Below, in pieces: positions 9,257 to 21,310 of a stretch of DNA of 64,000 nucleotides (positions are counted from its first letter, which is position 1; each line of letters begins with the position of its first letter). Position numbers and translations under genes: made by a program. The stretch spans positions 1 through 64,000 of the forward strand of contig JBCAML010000007.1 of the NCBI GenBank assembly GCA_038503075.1, read 5' to 3'. Under the pieces are notes generated by a model, which searched no databases, was not told where the DNA came from, and was given only the letters and a program-made list of their open reading frames with translations. This DNA is from Gyromitra esculenta. Its lineage: Eukaryota > Ascomycota > Pezizomycetes > Pezizales > Discinaceae.

Positions 9257-11556
9257 TTCACCTTTGACGTGGCTTATCCTTGGATTTTCATCGTTCAAGT
9301 ACTCCCACAATATAACAACCCTCACAACGTGATCTGTCGTAATTTTCGAAAGGCGGAAGAGCTATTTGGTGCAAGATGTACACACAGTACTGTTAGCGAT
9401 GTCGAGCTGAACTCAGCTCAGAACGCATAGACATCGACCACGATCGACAATCGCAAGATCCAATGTACGGGAAGCGGCCTGTGCTTCGTGGAATATAATA
9501 CTATTTTCGTCTGTGAAAGCGTTAATTCAGCTGTAGAGCTGCTACGGCAAAGTAGTCTAGACCCGAACCAGCCTTGAGAGAAACCCCAAGCCGTCACCAG
9601 ATATATCACAGGCAATTGCTCAAAACGCTCCACTTCACAATAATGATCCGGAGACTGTCAACTTTGCGTTTGATTTCGATCGATTCGTTCAATTACATGA
9701 CGCATACTCAATGTACTTGAGTTCATGTAGCTAACTCGTGTGCACCGTGTGCAACCCTTGGCCTATGATTGGCGACATCTGAATACCTATTACAGAGTAG
9801 GGTATATACAGGCATGCATTTATTTAGCAAAACTACACTTATAACCCCCCACGTACCTACCAAGGAATCAATAAAACATAGCCAAAAAAACAATAAAAGG
9901 TGCATTTTATTAAACAAGTCCGTCTAACCGACGTCGAATGTTATGGTCAATGCCTTCCATTAGTACTATATTGTACTATGGCTAGGGGATGAATAATGAT
10001 AGAATAGAGTAGGTCCATGTAGTACACACACGAGACACACATTCATCTCAATGCAAGCCCTGAGTGGCTGTATGTCCGCTAACCTTTGAATCGATATTCT
10101 AGAAAATATATCAATTAGAAAACTTAACAGATATGCACTCATGGATTTTACTGAGGGGTGCGGGGTGGTGGAGTGGGGCAACGGGTAGGGTATTCCAGAT
10201 TAAGTAAGTCGCAGATGTAGGATGCAGGATACGGGAATGCGGGCGAGTTGCGTTACCCGACCCACCGTGTAAATTAGACTCGAGTACTCTTCATGCGTCT
10301 ATCTTATAATCAATTACTACCACCCGCCGTGATGTGATGTTTAGCCACATAACGTTTCCTTTAAGGGAGTAAATGCAATTAGAAATGTTACTTTCATAGG
10401 AGGGGTTGCTAGAATAATGACAACATGTATATATATTCGTATATCTGCGCAAAGCGATAGAAAAGAGAAGTGAAAAAAAACTAAAGACAGGCATCAAGTC
10501 CCTATATATATATATATTCAACGAGATGTAGGATTGTTTAGCGGGTGATTCCTTGGGGTTATCTTAATTTAACATAATGTATGTACACTGCTTGGTAAAA
10601 TCTCTGGGCTCCCAAGTGAAAAAGGTGTATCTTCAGCTTTTATAGATCCTAAACTTCGTCATTGCTCCCAGCCCCCTTTAGGTAGCTTTTCGCCTCTCCA
10701 AGATTGAGAAGAGGGAGGGCTCAAATTTTGGAGCGAGGTAATTGCAGTACCGTTATTTTCGAGAGAAGAAATGAACGATCAACGCAAATATTATGCCTAC
10801 TCTATAGTACACGTATTTACTCGTATAACCACTTCTCCGATCTGCTGCCCTCGCTTGGACGCCCATTGATGCTCCTGAAATAAAGTTGTATATAACTTAT
10901 AAACATTTCCTTAATACATATTGGATGTATGGCTTTCAGGTTCCGTCCGACTCCGAGTACTGACCGAGTGACCCCAAACTGTATACTCCAGTAGTAATAG
11001 AATGACGGGAGATTAGTATAAATTGGGGTTTAAGCTTGAGGGGATTATGTACTATTAACAAAGCTATCACTACTACAAAAACGAAGTACATATGCATGCC
11101 AAGTCCGAGTGACCTTGAATGAACTACTTGTTCTTGGCCAGGTTAGTCATCGCTCCAAGCGCTCCAACTTCCAGGTGCATAGTGCGATATGAAGTAAGCA
11201 AGGTCACAATGGGCAGTGGAAGTTTTATGGCATACGAGATCAGTTGGTCTGATTGGGTTACGACCGTAAGTACCCAGCCAACGTTTTGTTACACAAAGCA
11301 CGCAGCGCGTGTGCACGTGTTACTGATAGAATAATATTAAACCCCAAATTAAAGAACTGATATACACTACATGTAACTATGGAACCACACAAAAAATTAT
11401 TCACCCCAAAGTCGGAGCTTAGATGCCAAATGAGAAGCGTAAACGCACGCATAGTTGAAAAACGAGACCTTAGGATGTAAATATGCCCTCGAGTGAACTA
11501 TGATCTTTCAGTATCAAATCCAAAGCTTGATAAGCCATTTCATCGATGACTTACAA
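9257..11556. other. Intergenic, AT-rich, no gene recognised
   Basis: About 2.3 kb between the MITE and the 3' end of the sacsin-like gene. Open frames are under 85 codons and look random. TA-rich runs occur (10425-10440, 10501-10520). Confidence 0.5.
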
Positions 11557-14500
11557 TTACCATTCGTTTTCCTCCATATCTTGTCGCTGGACAATCTCCT
11601 CATTATCTGAAATGTATTGACTACACACTCTGGCCAGGACCTTCGCGCGAACTTCCTCCGCGCACTTCAGGATAGCGCGGACAGTTTCTGGACGGATCCA
11701 TTTTTTATCGCATAGTACGCGCTCCAGAATATTTTTCAGTTCGTCGAGTTGCCATAAGTTGGCCGTATATAGTTGTTCAACGATGTCATCCAGGTCATTC
11801 GACACGTTGCCTGAAGGTTCGGCCTCTGGAATTCTACCGGAATAAATGTAGTCTAAAAGTACCGAAACTGTTTTCGGTTGAATTTCTGATTCGATGGGAA
11901 ACGTGATCGTTCTTTGAGCTACCTCTTGCATACCACTTGTGTACATGCGATCAAAATATCTCGACATTGCTGAGAGAACAGTCCAATGGGCTTTGAAGAT
12001 TTGGCCACCTACCACTAGCCTCACGTCAAACGACTGACCTTCCTCTCTTAATCTATGCAACCCTCCAACCATTAACGATTTATGGTCGGTGGTGATCGTA
12101 TCAAGAGATCGGGGGATAATAGGTGCTCTGATCCGTTTCACACCGCAGGACAAAAGTAGCTCCCTAAATGGTGTAAGGAATGTGCGAACTTGTTGCAAGG
12201 GTAGGGAATCATATTCCAAACCGATACAAAGATTCTTAGAGCTAGTCCAGGAATTTTGAAACGCATTTATCGACATGATTGAGATATCATCGGTTTCGGC
12301 GTTAAACCATATCTCGGCCTCTGGCATAACCGAAAGTCGACTGTCTATTTCGGCTATATTTTGGAGATATAGGTAGGTTGCTTTAATATCTGTAACGTAT
12401 GCGGAAACTTGTTCTTTTTCCACTTGAAACCTGTTATTCGAGAGGAATATCAAATGGTTGAGAACTACAGTAGGCGAGGGTATACAACTGGAGGGCAATT
12501 TTCTCTGAGCGGACACGCTAGGTGATGTTTCAAGGATGGGAAACTGGCTCCACGCAATATGGGTATAATCTGGAATAATGGTTTCTGTGATCCTTCTGAG
12601 CTTGGTACCCCTAACCAATTCCTGCATCCGTGGTATGCGGTGACTGTGGTAGTTGGTGAAGGTTGTTTTTATAGGGGCAAATGAAGTTCTTGCAAGATCT
12701 CTCCAGATATCTGCGGTCCACGATTGAATTTCCCGAGTATCCCAGCAGATGTGCTCGAAGACAGTTCTTGCGTCAGCCATGAGTTGATCTTGAACACCCC
12801 CAATATCTGATCCCCGGCGTTGGATCGAGTGAGCACAAGCCAGGTATGAACTCTCACTGATGCTCTGGAAAAGGGAGAAATTTTTCCAACCGATTAAACT
12901 CCGGTAATCGGCATGAATGAAATGTGTAGCTTCGAGATCCCTGAATGCTGCTTCGAATACTGGCTCATCGAAACGATACAGAGAGCTCGCCATCTGGAAT
13001 CTCTCATTTCCATCAACTGCGAGAGGATAAGTTAAAAACGCCCCAGGGAAAACTGAAAAAAGGCTCTCCAATAGGGCTCGATAACGTGGTTTCTTTTCTA
13101 ATGAAAGCCTTTGACCCAAACATATACCAACATGATCCCTCAAATATACACTAAGGGACATCTTCCCAACTCCAAGTTGCTCTAGTTGGTTGCCATACTG
13201 CGTCGCAACACTCGTTTCGATAAAGATACCCGTTTCTGTCATACGTAAGGATGATAGTTTTGCGTAGGGAGGTAGTAATGTTTTGGTGGCTGGTTGGTGT
13301 ACAATAGTTTGTGAGCTCGAAGCGGCGGAAACAGGCCAAATAGGAAGTTGTTTAAGGTATTCTTTTGCGAGAGAATATTGATTTAGGATCTCAGATATGA
13401 TGGTTGGAGTAAAGATAGCCCTCAAAGTCTAGGGGTAACGTTAATTACGAATTTTGCTGACCAGCGAAGTGGGATGTCTTACCGCAATATGACCTGGCAG
13501 AACATTTTTGGTAATGTATTCTTCTATAAACAGCCCATTTTTGGCTGCAAGGTGATCAATGCACTTTAGGAGTCTGTAAACTCCAGCGGAAGTCCTTATC
13601 GGTTCCTGCAGTAATCCACTATCCGGGAAAGCAGACCTGTCGAGCATGATGATGCCCGCCAATGACTCCAAAACCAGTCTCTCCTTTGCTGTTACCCCAA
13701 AGGGCTCTAGGATAGCAGGATGTGTGAAACTACGAAAATCTAGAGGACAGATGAAAACGCAATTTTCAGTGTAGTCGCCAAAAACCTTTCCGAAATAAAT
13801 TGGTATATGCTGCAAGCGATCAACGCGAGCCTCAATATTGCGATGATGACGAGGGTTTCTCTTCATATATAGCCAAACCTTTGCGAGCCAGGCTTTGCGA
13901 ATCTCAGTTCCACTTTCTTCGAATGCTGAGCGAAGTCTAGAAATGTCATCAAAGCAGAATTCCGCGACATTTAACATTCTAGGTGATACAAGCGTATCTA
14001 CTATCGACCGGGCGAGACCTGGATGAACCATCAGGGTTTGTGAAATCCCCAAAATTTCAGTTTCCTCGGGAGTTGTTGCCACAAGAAAATTAGGGTGGTA
14101 TGCTACTTGTGATAATGTGCCCAGAGTGTAGTTGGCAAGGGGTAGTATTGTTCTTCCGACAAGCGAAGACAGCGTGGTTTCTTGGATTATGAAAGAGAGC
14201 AGTTTATTGAAGAAGTCGATATTAAAATTGTGCTGCCGTCCCCAAATTTCCATTAACTTCTTAGAGCCAATCGACGATCCGAGAAGATTGGAAAGAAATT
14301 CGGGTGTGATCGATTTTATTGATTCCGGTCGGAGTTCACTCAACGCATTTCGGACCATATCGCTCGGACGTACAATACTTTCTATACCAAACTCTGAAAG
14401 AATAGGGAGTAAAAAGTCGCTCTCGTCCGAGTCTAAGAGATTGAAGATGGCACCTCTCAGACAGAGATTTGGCGGGGTATGTTCATTATCGCCGTCACTG

Positions 14501-17500
14501 GTAGCGGAGGCCAACCTCATAGGTGGGTAGAGACAAAAGGGACTGGAAACCACCAGCTCCCAAAAAGCTGTAGCAATAATCTTCGACGCGGTATTAGCAG
14601 CTCGGGATTGGTAGTCTGGCCAGTGGCGATATCCGTCAACCCCTCTAATTTGCATGAGGTGTTTCACCAGGTACAAGTACCCTCGAGCAACACCATTTTC
14701 GAAAATCCATTTATTCCACTCCGAGCCTTCATCCTTCTGTTCGATAGAAATCGATTGCCGATCGCTCCGAATTATGGTATCCTACCAAGACGTTGGCCTT
14801 GTTAGCCAAAGGTCTGACGATTAACCCAATTAGAATATATCACTTACGGCATTGACATGTACCGGGATCCCGAATATGGTAGAATTCTGTAGTGGTAGTC
14901 CGACAAAGTGTCTGGCGGAAATGCCACCAGTAGGCATTTCCGAAAGCAAGGCTGCCAAACCATAGTTGGTTTCAAGTCTTTCCTTTTTCTGGATTTCTAC
15001 TAATGGGATTGGGACATCACGGTCAACAATCTTTCCGGAAAAAATACACCACAATCTAGGAATCGGTTTCTCGGGCCCTATGTCAGAAATTTGTCGTGGA
15101 GATCGACTATATACTGTCATATAGCTGACGTCTGGATTATCGGGTATGGGGTGTGTTTTTGATCTTATACTCCAGTTGGGGTGTTTTTTTGATCTTATAT
15201 TCCAGTTGGGTTCCTTGCAGCCTTTATCCCAGAAAGAAATCGAAGAGATTTCCTTCAGAAAGAGCAAAGAGATATCTGCTTCTTCAAAATAGTGCTCTAG
15301 ATACCTTCTCGCCTCCGAGGTGCTGATCTTAGCCTTCGTGTGGGGTGTTTTGCGTCGGGGTAACGGGAACCTAAATATTGTGCCTGGAAATGATTTAGAA
15401 TCCTTATTGAATTTTAGGATCCCTTCAAAAGGCCGTAGTTGTTCAGGCCCTAACTCATAAGATAAGTATGTCACACGATATCAGGCCCTCGGGATTCGAT
15501 TAACTCACATTGCTCACGTACGTGCTCGATTTTAATCTTCATTCCAGCCCTCGGCCGTTTAGTCACAGGATGCTCTGGAAGATATTTCTTTTCCGGGCTA
15601 GTTCCGAATTAATCGACATAATGCCTCCCTGTAGTCTAAGATCCACTTACTCAAAAATAACATAGTATTCTCCAGAAATAAAACTTGGGATCGACGTCCA
15701 ATGATACCTTTACGTCACTCAGTGGCCATTCGGACAAATTCATCTCAATAGAGGTTTATACATACATGGTCAACGCCCCTTTTCCAAACTTACCAATCTT
15801 CGAAGGATCATCCCGCTTTGATCCAACACCAATATTAATTATTCCTTTGAAGTCCTTTTCAGAAAATTCTTAATAGATATTAGCAGGGTAAAGAGTGATC
15901 TTTAGGCAAACGATATGTAAAACTACGTACTGCCATCATTGTAGCAAAAAAGTGCTGGTCCCTGAACTTCAGCAAGCTCTTGAGAAAGCAAGTTTGTCTT
16001 TGGATAATCTTCCGATTCATCGAGTATCCAACATACTTTCGACGCCGACCCAGAATCTTCTGCATTAGCAAGGTACTCGTTAAAAGTGTTACGAATTGGA
16101 TACCGCTTCAATGTGTCTTCAATGACCGCCATAGGGCTTTCCCTTTGCGAAAAATCTTCCTCAAAATCAGGATCATTGAGCAACTGCAAAAAGCGATCTT
16201 TGATTGTTGCCAGTTTTAATCGCTTAGCCGTGTCCAACGAAATAGCTTGATGCAAGATTTTCAAGCCTTTTGTTTCAGTACTCCCAGGATCCCCAGCCGT
16301 GAGCTCGGAGATGAAATGGAAATGGCCAGTGCTGTCGGGTGCTTTAAATCTCGTGAGATCTTTTTTCGGATACCGTTTTCCAACCTCCTTGACAATAAAA
16401 AGTGCCATATCCAGATCTTTTTGTATTAGAGGTCCTTTACCGGCAAGCTCATCTTGTAATTTCATCAACTACAATATATAACGAAGATTAATCTTACTTG
16501 GTCGTGTAAATAATTTGGAGAGGCCCTAAATACCTGCTCAAAAGAAGGAGCGTTCAGGACTCCTAGTTTGGTAAAAAGCGGCCTTGCTATCTTTTTGAAA
16601 CGGTTATCGACAGTGCCGAAGTGGGGAGACAATGTTCGAAAGTCGTCAAAGAAGATATTTGTGGGCACATAATAGCCCCCTGCCGCACTCGGAATCCAAG
16701 GAATTTGCTTCAGCTCAGGCTCTGACCCTATGTGTTTATGCTTAATGAGATGCTCCAGAGCTGCATTGTCTTCTGCTTTTGCTGCCCCTTCCAACTGCTT
16801 TAACAATGTAGCTGTAGGTAGCTTTTCGTTCCATCTGAAACGCGTTGTCCAAGCATTGTTGACTGGAAAATATGCAAGAGGCATGGCATATTTAACAAGC
16901 ATTTCAAAACTTCGGTCCCGACAATCCTTCGCAGTATAAAGTCCTTCGACCCCGCCCAACATCCGAGCTGGGATCCAACGCAATGACTCTAGAATTTCTT
17001 GAGAAATTTCCGGAGGTTTCTGGCAATTGGCAATAAGAAGCTGGACTTTCTCGGCAACGTCTTTCTGCGGGTGATTCGAGTTACCATATTCCGAAATCCG
17101 CTCGAGGACGACATCATCGGTAATCGCATTAACCATTCCCAGTTCTAGAAGTCGGCTGCGATGAGAACAGTTAAACTCCTTAATTGGAACTTTGTTTTCG
17201 GTTTGAAAAAAAAGTGAGGCCACTGCGGAATTCGGAGCTACAGTATCACCAGGGCGTTTCAATAATACTTGACCCAAGTTAGTTGCAACGGGAACAAACT
17301 CTGTTTCAGACAGTTCTTTCTTTGACTTCATCGATAGGGAATCGAAATTTTGTAATGCATAATTCACAAGTGAATTTTTCGAATTTTCGTCGCCAGCGGT
17401 TTTAATTCCAGGAACAACATATCTCTCGAGAGTTTCCGTTAACCCAGGACAGGTAGCCAGTTTGAGTCCCGTGAGTAGTAGTCTAGTATCAGAATCGCTG

Positions 17501-20370
17501 GTATCGATGAAAATGGTATTATTCGCTTTTAATGCTACTGGGATATTCTTTAGACCGATATAGTCGACAAAAGGGTTCTGCGATTCAACCAGATCCAAGG
17601 AGATCCAAGGACTATCCAAGTCGTTAGATTTCCTGCTTTCGTAGAGTCTTTTGCATTTCCGATCGCAAAACTTACCCTTTAGTCGCCCCGAAAGGGACTG
17701 CCTCTCGGAACAGGCTCAGCCTGGAGATCCCATCCTGCATTGCTGCTCTCTCTGCATTTCCCATATAGTTTCTCGAAAGAGCACTCAAATGTTGCAGGAG
17801 CGAGACTTTTTCCTCGTCATTCAATCCGTCAACAAAGCCCCTCGCATTCTCGACAAGCCATTTCATCAATGATACGATGTCTTCGTCGTTCTTCACAAAT
17901 CCACACTTGTGCAGAGAATTGCTAACGATTGGTGAAAACCCCTCCCCAGTGAATAGACTGTACTTTCTTCTGTAACGCAAGAAATGAGAATCGGCGGTGG
18001 CCCAGAGAAACGAGCCGACTCCTCTTCTAGAAGACACATCCAACACAGTGATCGTACTGCTAAGCTTTCGATATTCCCCAGTCATGAGCGGCAGCAACCA
18101 CAAGTCCCGTAGTGGCGAATTGATAATTGAAGTCAATGGTTTGCAGTTTTGGTTTATCCACTGCCAGAATTGGTCCACGAAGCCAGCAATATCATCTCTA
18201 TTGATTACGTCTACCATGCTATTAGGCCCGAGGTTGTTGAAGATGTAGTTATTGCAGTAAAGAGCTGCATCCTTGGGGCGCCTCATACGAACGGAAGTGA
18301 ATTTGTCAAGTTGGAAGATATTTTTCTGCATCAGTTTTTTGGACCTGAGAAGCGTAGTAGTCAAATCAACTGCTTCCGTATACTTCTCGAAAATCGCATC
18401 TTCCTTGCCATCACGAGACAGAAATAGGGTACTTGATTTATTTGTTGGGCAGCTAAAAGCTCGAAATGTACCATCTTTGACGGGTATCAGAGGTGCAGCA
18501 CAAGAGCCTATATCCCGAAAATCTTCATCCGAGATTACATAGTCCAGAAGGGGCATGCGAGGATCTATTGGTAGATCACTGAGTGAGCTAGCTAGTGTGG
18601 TGAGATACCTTCGTGCGGTGCTTGGTGTCATAATGGTGAGTCCAAAAGAGTGGGGTTCAAGAATAGCGAGTTCTTTCTGCCTGTTCTGGGGAGGATGTAC
18701 GACGGGGACTCTGGCATCTCGAAAGGCGCGCTCCAACTCATCTTCGATTTCCATGGTGAACAAAACAGCTTCTCGAGTTCCTGTTGTACCACACACAGTA
18801 GGCAGCAATTTTAAGTTTCGTTTGAGTACTTCCTTAAACACTCCTCCCAAAACACCCATTCCAATTTCTTTCCATCCCCCATCACTTCCCACAGGCCAAA
18901 ATTTCCAGCCACTGAATGCACATTCATCTCTTTCATTCATAGTCCGCAGAAAATCCAGATTCTGAACCCAGGTCTGTGGAACAATTTCTTGGAACAACCA
19001 GTCATTCCATTTGGTTCCCCATCGAGCTTCCGAGTCCTCGCTATTTATTTTGTCACTACCGAAATGAATGCTTTGACGGTCAGGGGTAATGGAAAACATT
19101 CCGTGGATGTGAACAGGATGTTTCGTCTTAACTGGTAGGGGAAGAGTGCTAAATAGTCGTCCCTCGAAGTTTGTACTTTCCTATGAAAATTTAGTAAGAG
19201 AGACAAAGATACAAGGTATCTAGGACAGACCTCGAGCTCAAGTGGTGTAGCGATAGCAACCCAAGGGAAAAGTTTCTGAGATCTCGCCCACCTCTGTAGT
19301 TTATGATCCCCGGGAATATTGCGTAGCTGGTGGCTGATGGCGTATTTGAAATTCTGCTTCTTTTCGACCTCAGGGTCTTTCTCAGTATAACAACAGTAAA
19401 GGGAGATATTCATCAAGAAGTCCATCTTGCGCAATTCAGTTGTTTTTTCGACGAAAACTTCTCTATAGATTTCGTTGATACCCTCTTTCTGTTGATCCCC
19501 GTATATTTTGCCGCTGATGTTTGAGGGAAGGTATGTAGCGGACGTCGCCTTTGCGTAAACCTTATCACCAACCCGCAGCGTAATACTACGTAAATTCTTC
19601 AAATATAGCAGTGTTTCTACTAACTCGTCGGAAAACCTATGAAACACGTCGATAATATCCTCCGCTGTGGTGTGTTTTCCAGGTACGACGATCTCGCTCT
19701 TCTCTGCCTGGGCCTCCGTCCTCAATGGGATTCGGATGATTGTCCCGTCAAACTCGCTGTCGGGGTCTTTGAGAAGACTCTTGAATGCGGACAATTGGTT
19801 TTTCATCTGAGGAGCTTCGCGATTTTTGACAAAGTTGTAAAGTGGACCACCAGGGTGAGCTACCTCTGGCGAGGCAGACCATGTATGATGAGGGTCGAGA
19901 ATAAGGAGAGAACACCCAGAAAGGATGGACGGCGAATCTGTCCAGTTATAGACCTAAACCGTAGCATTATTACAAGTAAGCTCAACATGTAGATAGAACA
20001 TTAGAGCCCAAGAAAAACCTACACTGTTGAAACCCCGCCCAAACTTTCCCGTTGAACCAGGATCCTTGGCCTTCGCGCTATCTCCAACACGGCTCAGAGA
20101 ATCGAAGTCGGCTCGCGAGAATTTCTTATCGTTGAACGCTAGTAGTGAGACGCCCTGATACTCCGCTAAGCCTTCGTGCAAGATATCTTGGGTTGAATGC
20201 TGATTGCAATCGAGTACAAACTCGATTTCGCTCGCCCCAGCGTCATCGGCATTCTGGCAAAGCTCACGAAGGACTCCTCCTCCGGCATGATATTCTTTAA
20301 TTATGCCCCGTAAAACTATAGTTATGGATTGTTTTTGAGCATAGTTGGATTCCGGCGCCACATGATACAT
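11557..20370 (-). CDS. Giant sacsin-like protein: two Hsp90-type ATPase repeats plus C-terminal BTB
   Basis: Sacsin-type proteins carry large repeats, each opening with an Hsp90-like (GHKL) ATPase, and act as chaperone-like factors. I read 11 exons: 20370-20023, 19953-19231, 19180-17676, 17611-16534, 16468-15931, 15868-15766, 15707-15651, 15597-15509, 15449-14848, 14781-13483, 13428-11557. All introns are GT-AG and 50-76 bases long. The total is 8214 nt, 2737 residues, in one frame. Repeat 1: LRELCQNADDAGA (from residue about 33), then GKFGRGFNSVYNWTDSPSI across intron 1. Repeat 2: NEYLANAEDSGSA (about 1355), then IGVGSKRDDPSKIGKFGKG and YHWTSIPSFISG across exons 6-7. Both repeats show VHIHG/VHVNA and SEARWGTKWNDWLF/EGSEWNKWIFE blocks. 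Residues of about 2580-2737 are a BTB/POZ domain (FDVRLVVGGQIFKAHWTVLS). The BTB suggests a Cullin-3 or self-association role (inference). It could be split wrongly by gene callers. Confidence 0.92.
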
Positions 20371-20870
20371 CTTTGTGGTCTGGGAGTTTTTGTATTTGTG
20401 TATGACTGTGTTTTCACAAAGAGAAGTTCGATAAATAACTGGTAGTTGCTTCGGTGTTTAAGATCTTCGATGGGGGATACTTATATTTATTTAATCTCAT
20501 GTTTTGACAGTCATCCGCAGCTGTCAGCAGAGTTCTCTAAAACACTATCTCTATGCCAAGACTTCTGACAGGTAGCTTATGGTTGCCTGAAAATTGCCGT
20601 TTACAGTAGCCAATAATTATTATGGGCGAGAGCCTTCCTGTATATGTAGTTAGATTACCCTCCTATCTTCACGGGGGCGCATGGCGCCAAAATGGATTGC
20701 TACCTTGAGCTTAAAAAAAACATAGACATCCAATGATCCAATCAAATGGCCAGCAAAGGGTGGCCGCAGCACTAGCCCCCAAAATATCGATTACTGGAGA
20801 CGACCCCCCAGCAATCCATTATCTAGTGATATACCAGGCTCAGCCCCGTCGCCCTGTAAGGGGTCGTATA
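20371..20870. other. Upstream region of the sacsin-like gene
   Basis: The start codon at 20370 has a good context (A at -3 within CAAAG-ATG). Upstream there is a small inverted pair, AATGGATTGCT at 20693-20703 and AGCAATCCATT at 20812-20822, about 110 bases apart. It is too short to call an element. No gene is seen. Confidence 0.45.
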
Positions 20871-21310
20871 CCCTGAACGAAGAACCATATCCTATGTACT
20901 CAGAGCACTGGGGGCCTTGGGCTTCAACAAACCTGTGAAAAGCTCGCAGTCGAGACCTCACGCCGTTGCGCGGCGTTCGATCCCTCCTAGCTTGCTCCTA
21001 TAACCACCGCTTCGCGGTGGTGTGTCCCCTACACAATACTTCTGAAGTCCTAACACTGGGTTAGGGTTCTCACGCCCTTGTTCTTGGGGGGTGGTAATCA
21101 GTATTTACTGGTCAGATCGACTGACCACTCAGCATTGAGGTTAGTTCTTTCCTTACCGCATAACTCTTCACTTCGTTCAAGGCACTCGCAAAGGCTACCG
21201 CAGTCCAACCTCCTTCAGCGCGCGCTTAGCCGGTAGGCGAATAAACGCTTAGGACAAGTGGCGTTTTCCCAACAAACTTAATGCGCAGAGTTCGCCAACT
21301 CTAAATCATG
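20871..21310. other. GC-rich hairpin segment, possibly of mitochondrial origin
   Basis: This contrasts with the surrounding AT-rich sequence. It holds perfect short palindromes such as CCACCGC-TTC-GCGGTGG (near 21004-21021) and CGCCGTTGCGCGGCG (near 20962-20976), and phrases such as CACTTCGTTCAAGGCACTCGC. Such GC clusters are typical of intergenic mitochondrial DNA in filamentous fungi, so it may be a nuclear insertion of mtDNA. This is style-based; I see no mitochondrial gene in it. Confidence 0.35.

Noticed and set aside
11557..20370. Seven or more separate genes on the minus strand
   Set aside because: Every gap is a 50-76 base GT-AG intron that joins conserved sacsin motifs in frame, so a single gene explains all pieces.
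20693..20822. Small TIR element (AATGGATTGCT / AGCAATCCATT)
   Set aside because: Only 11 bases of inverted match, no target repeat and no second copy.
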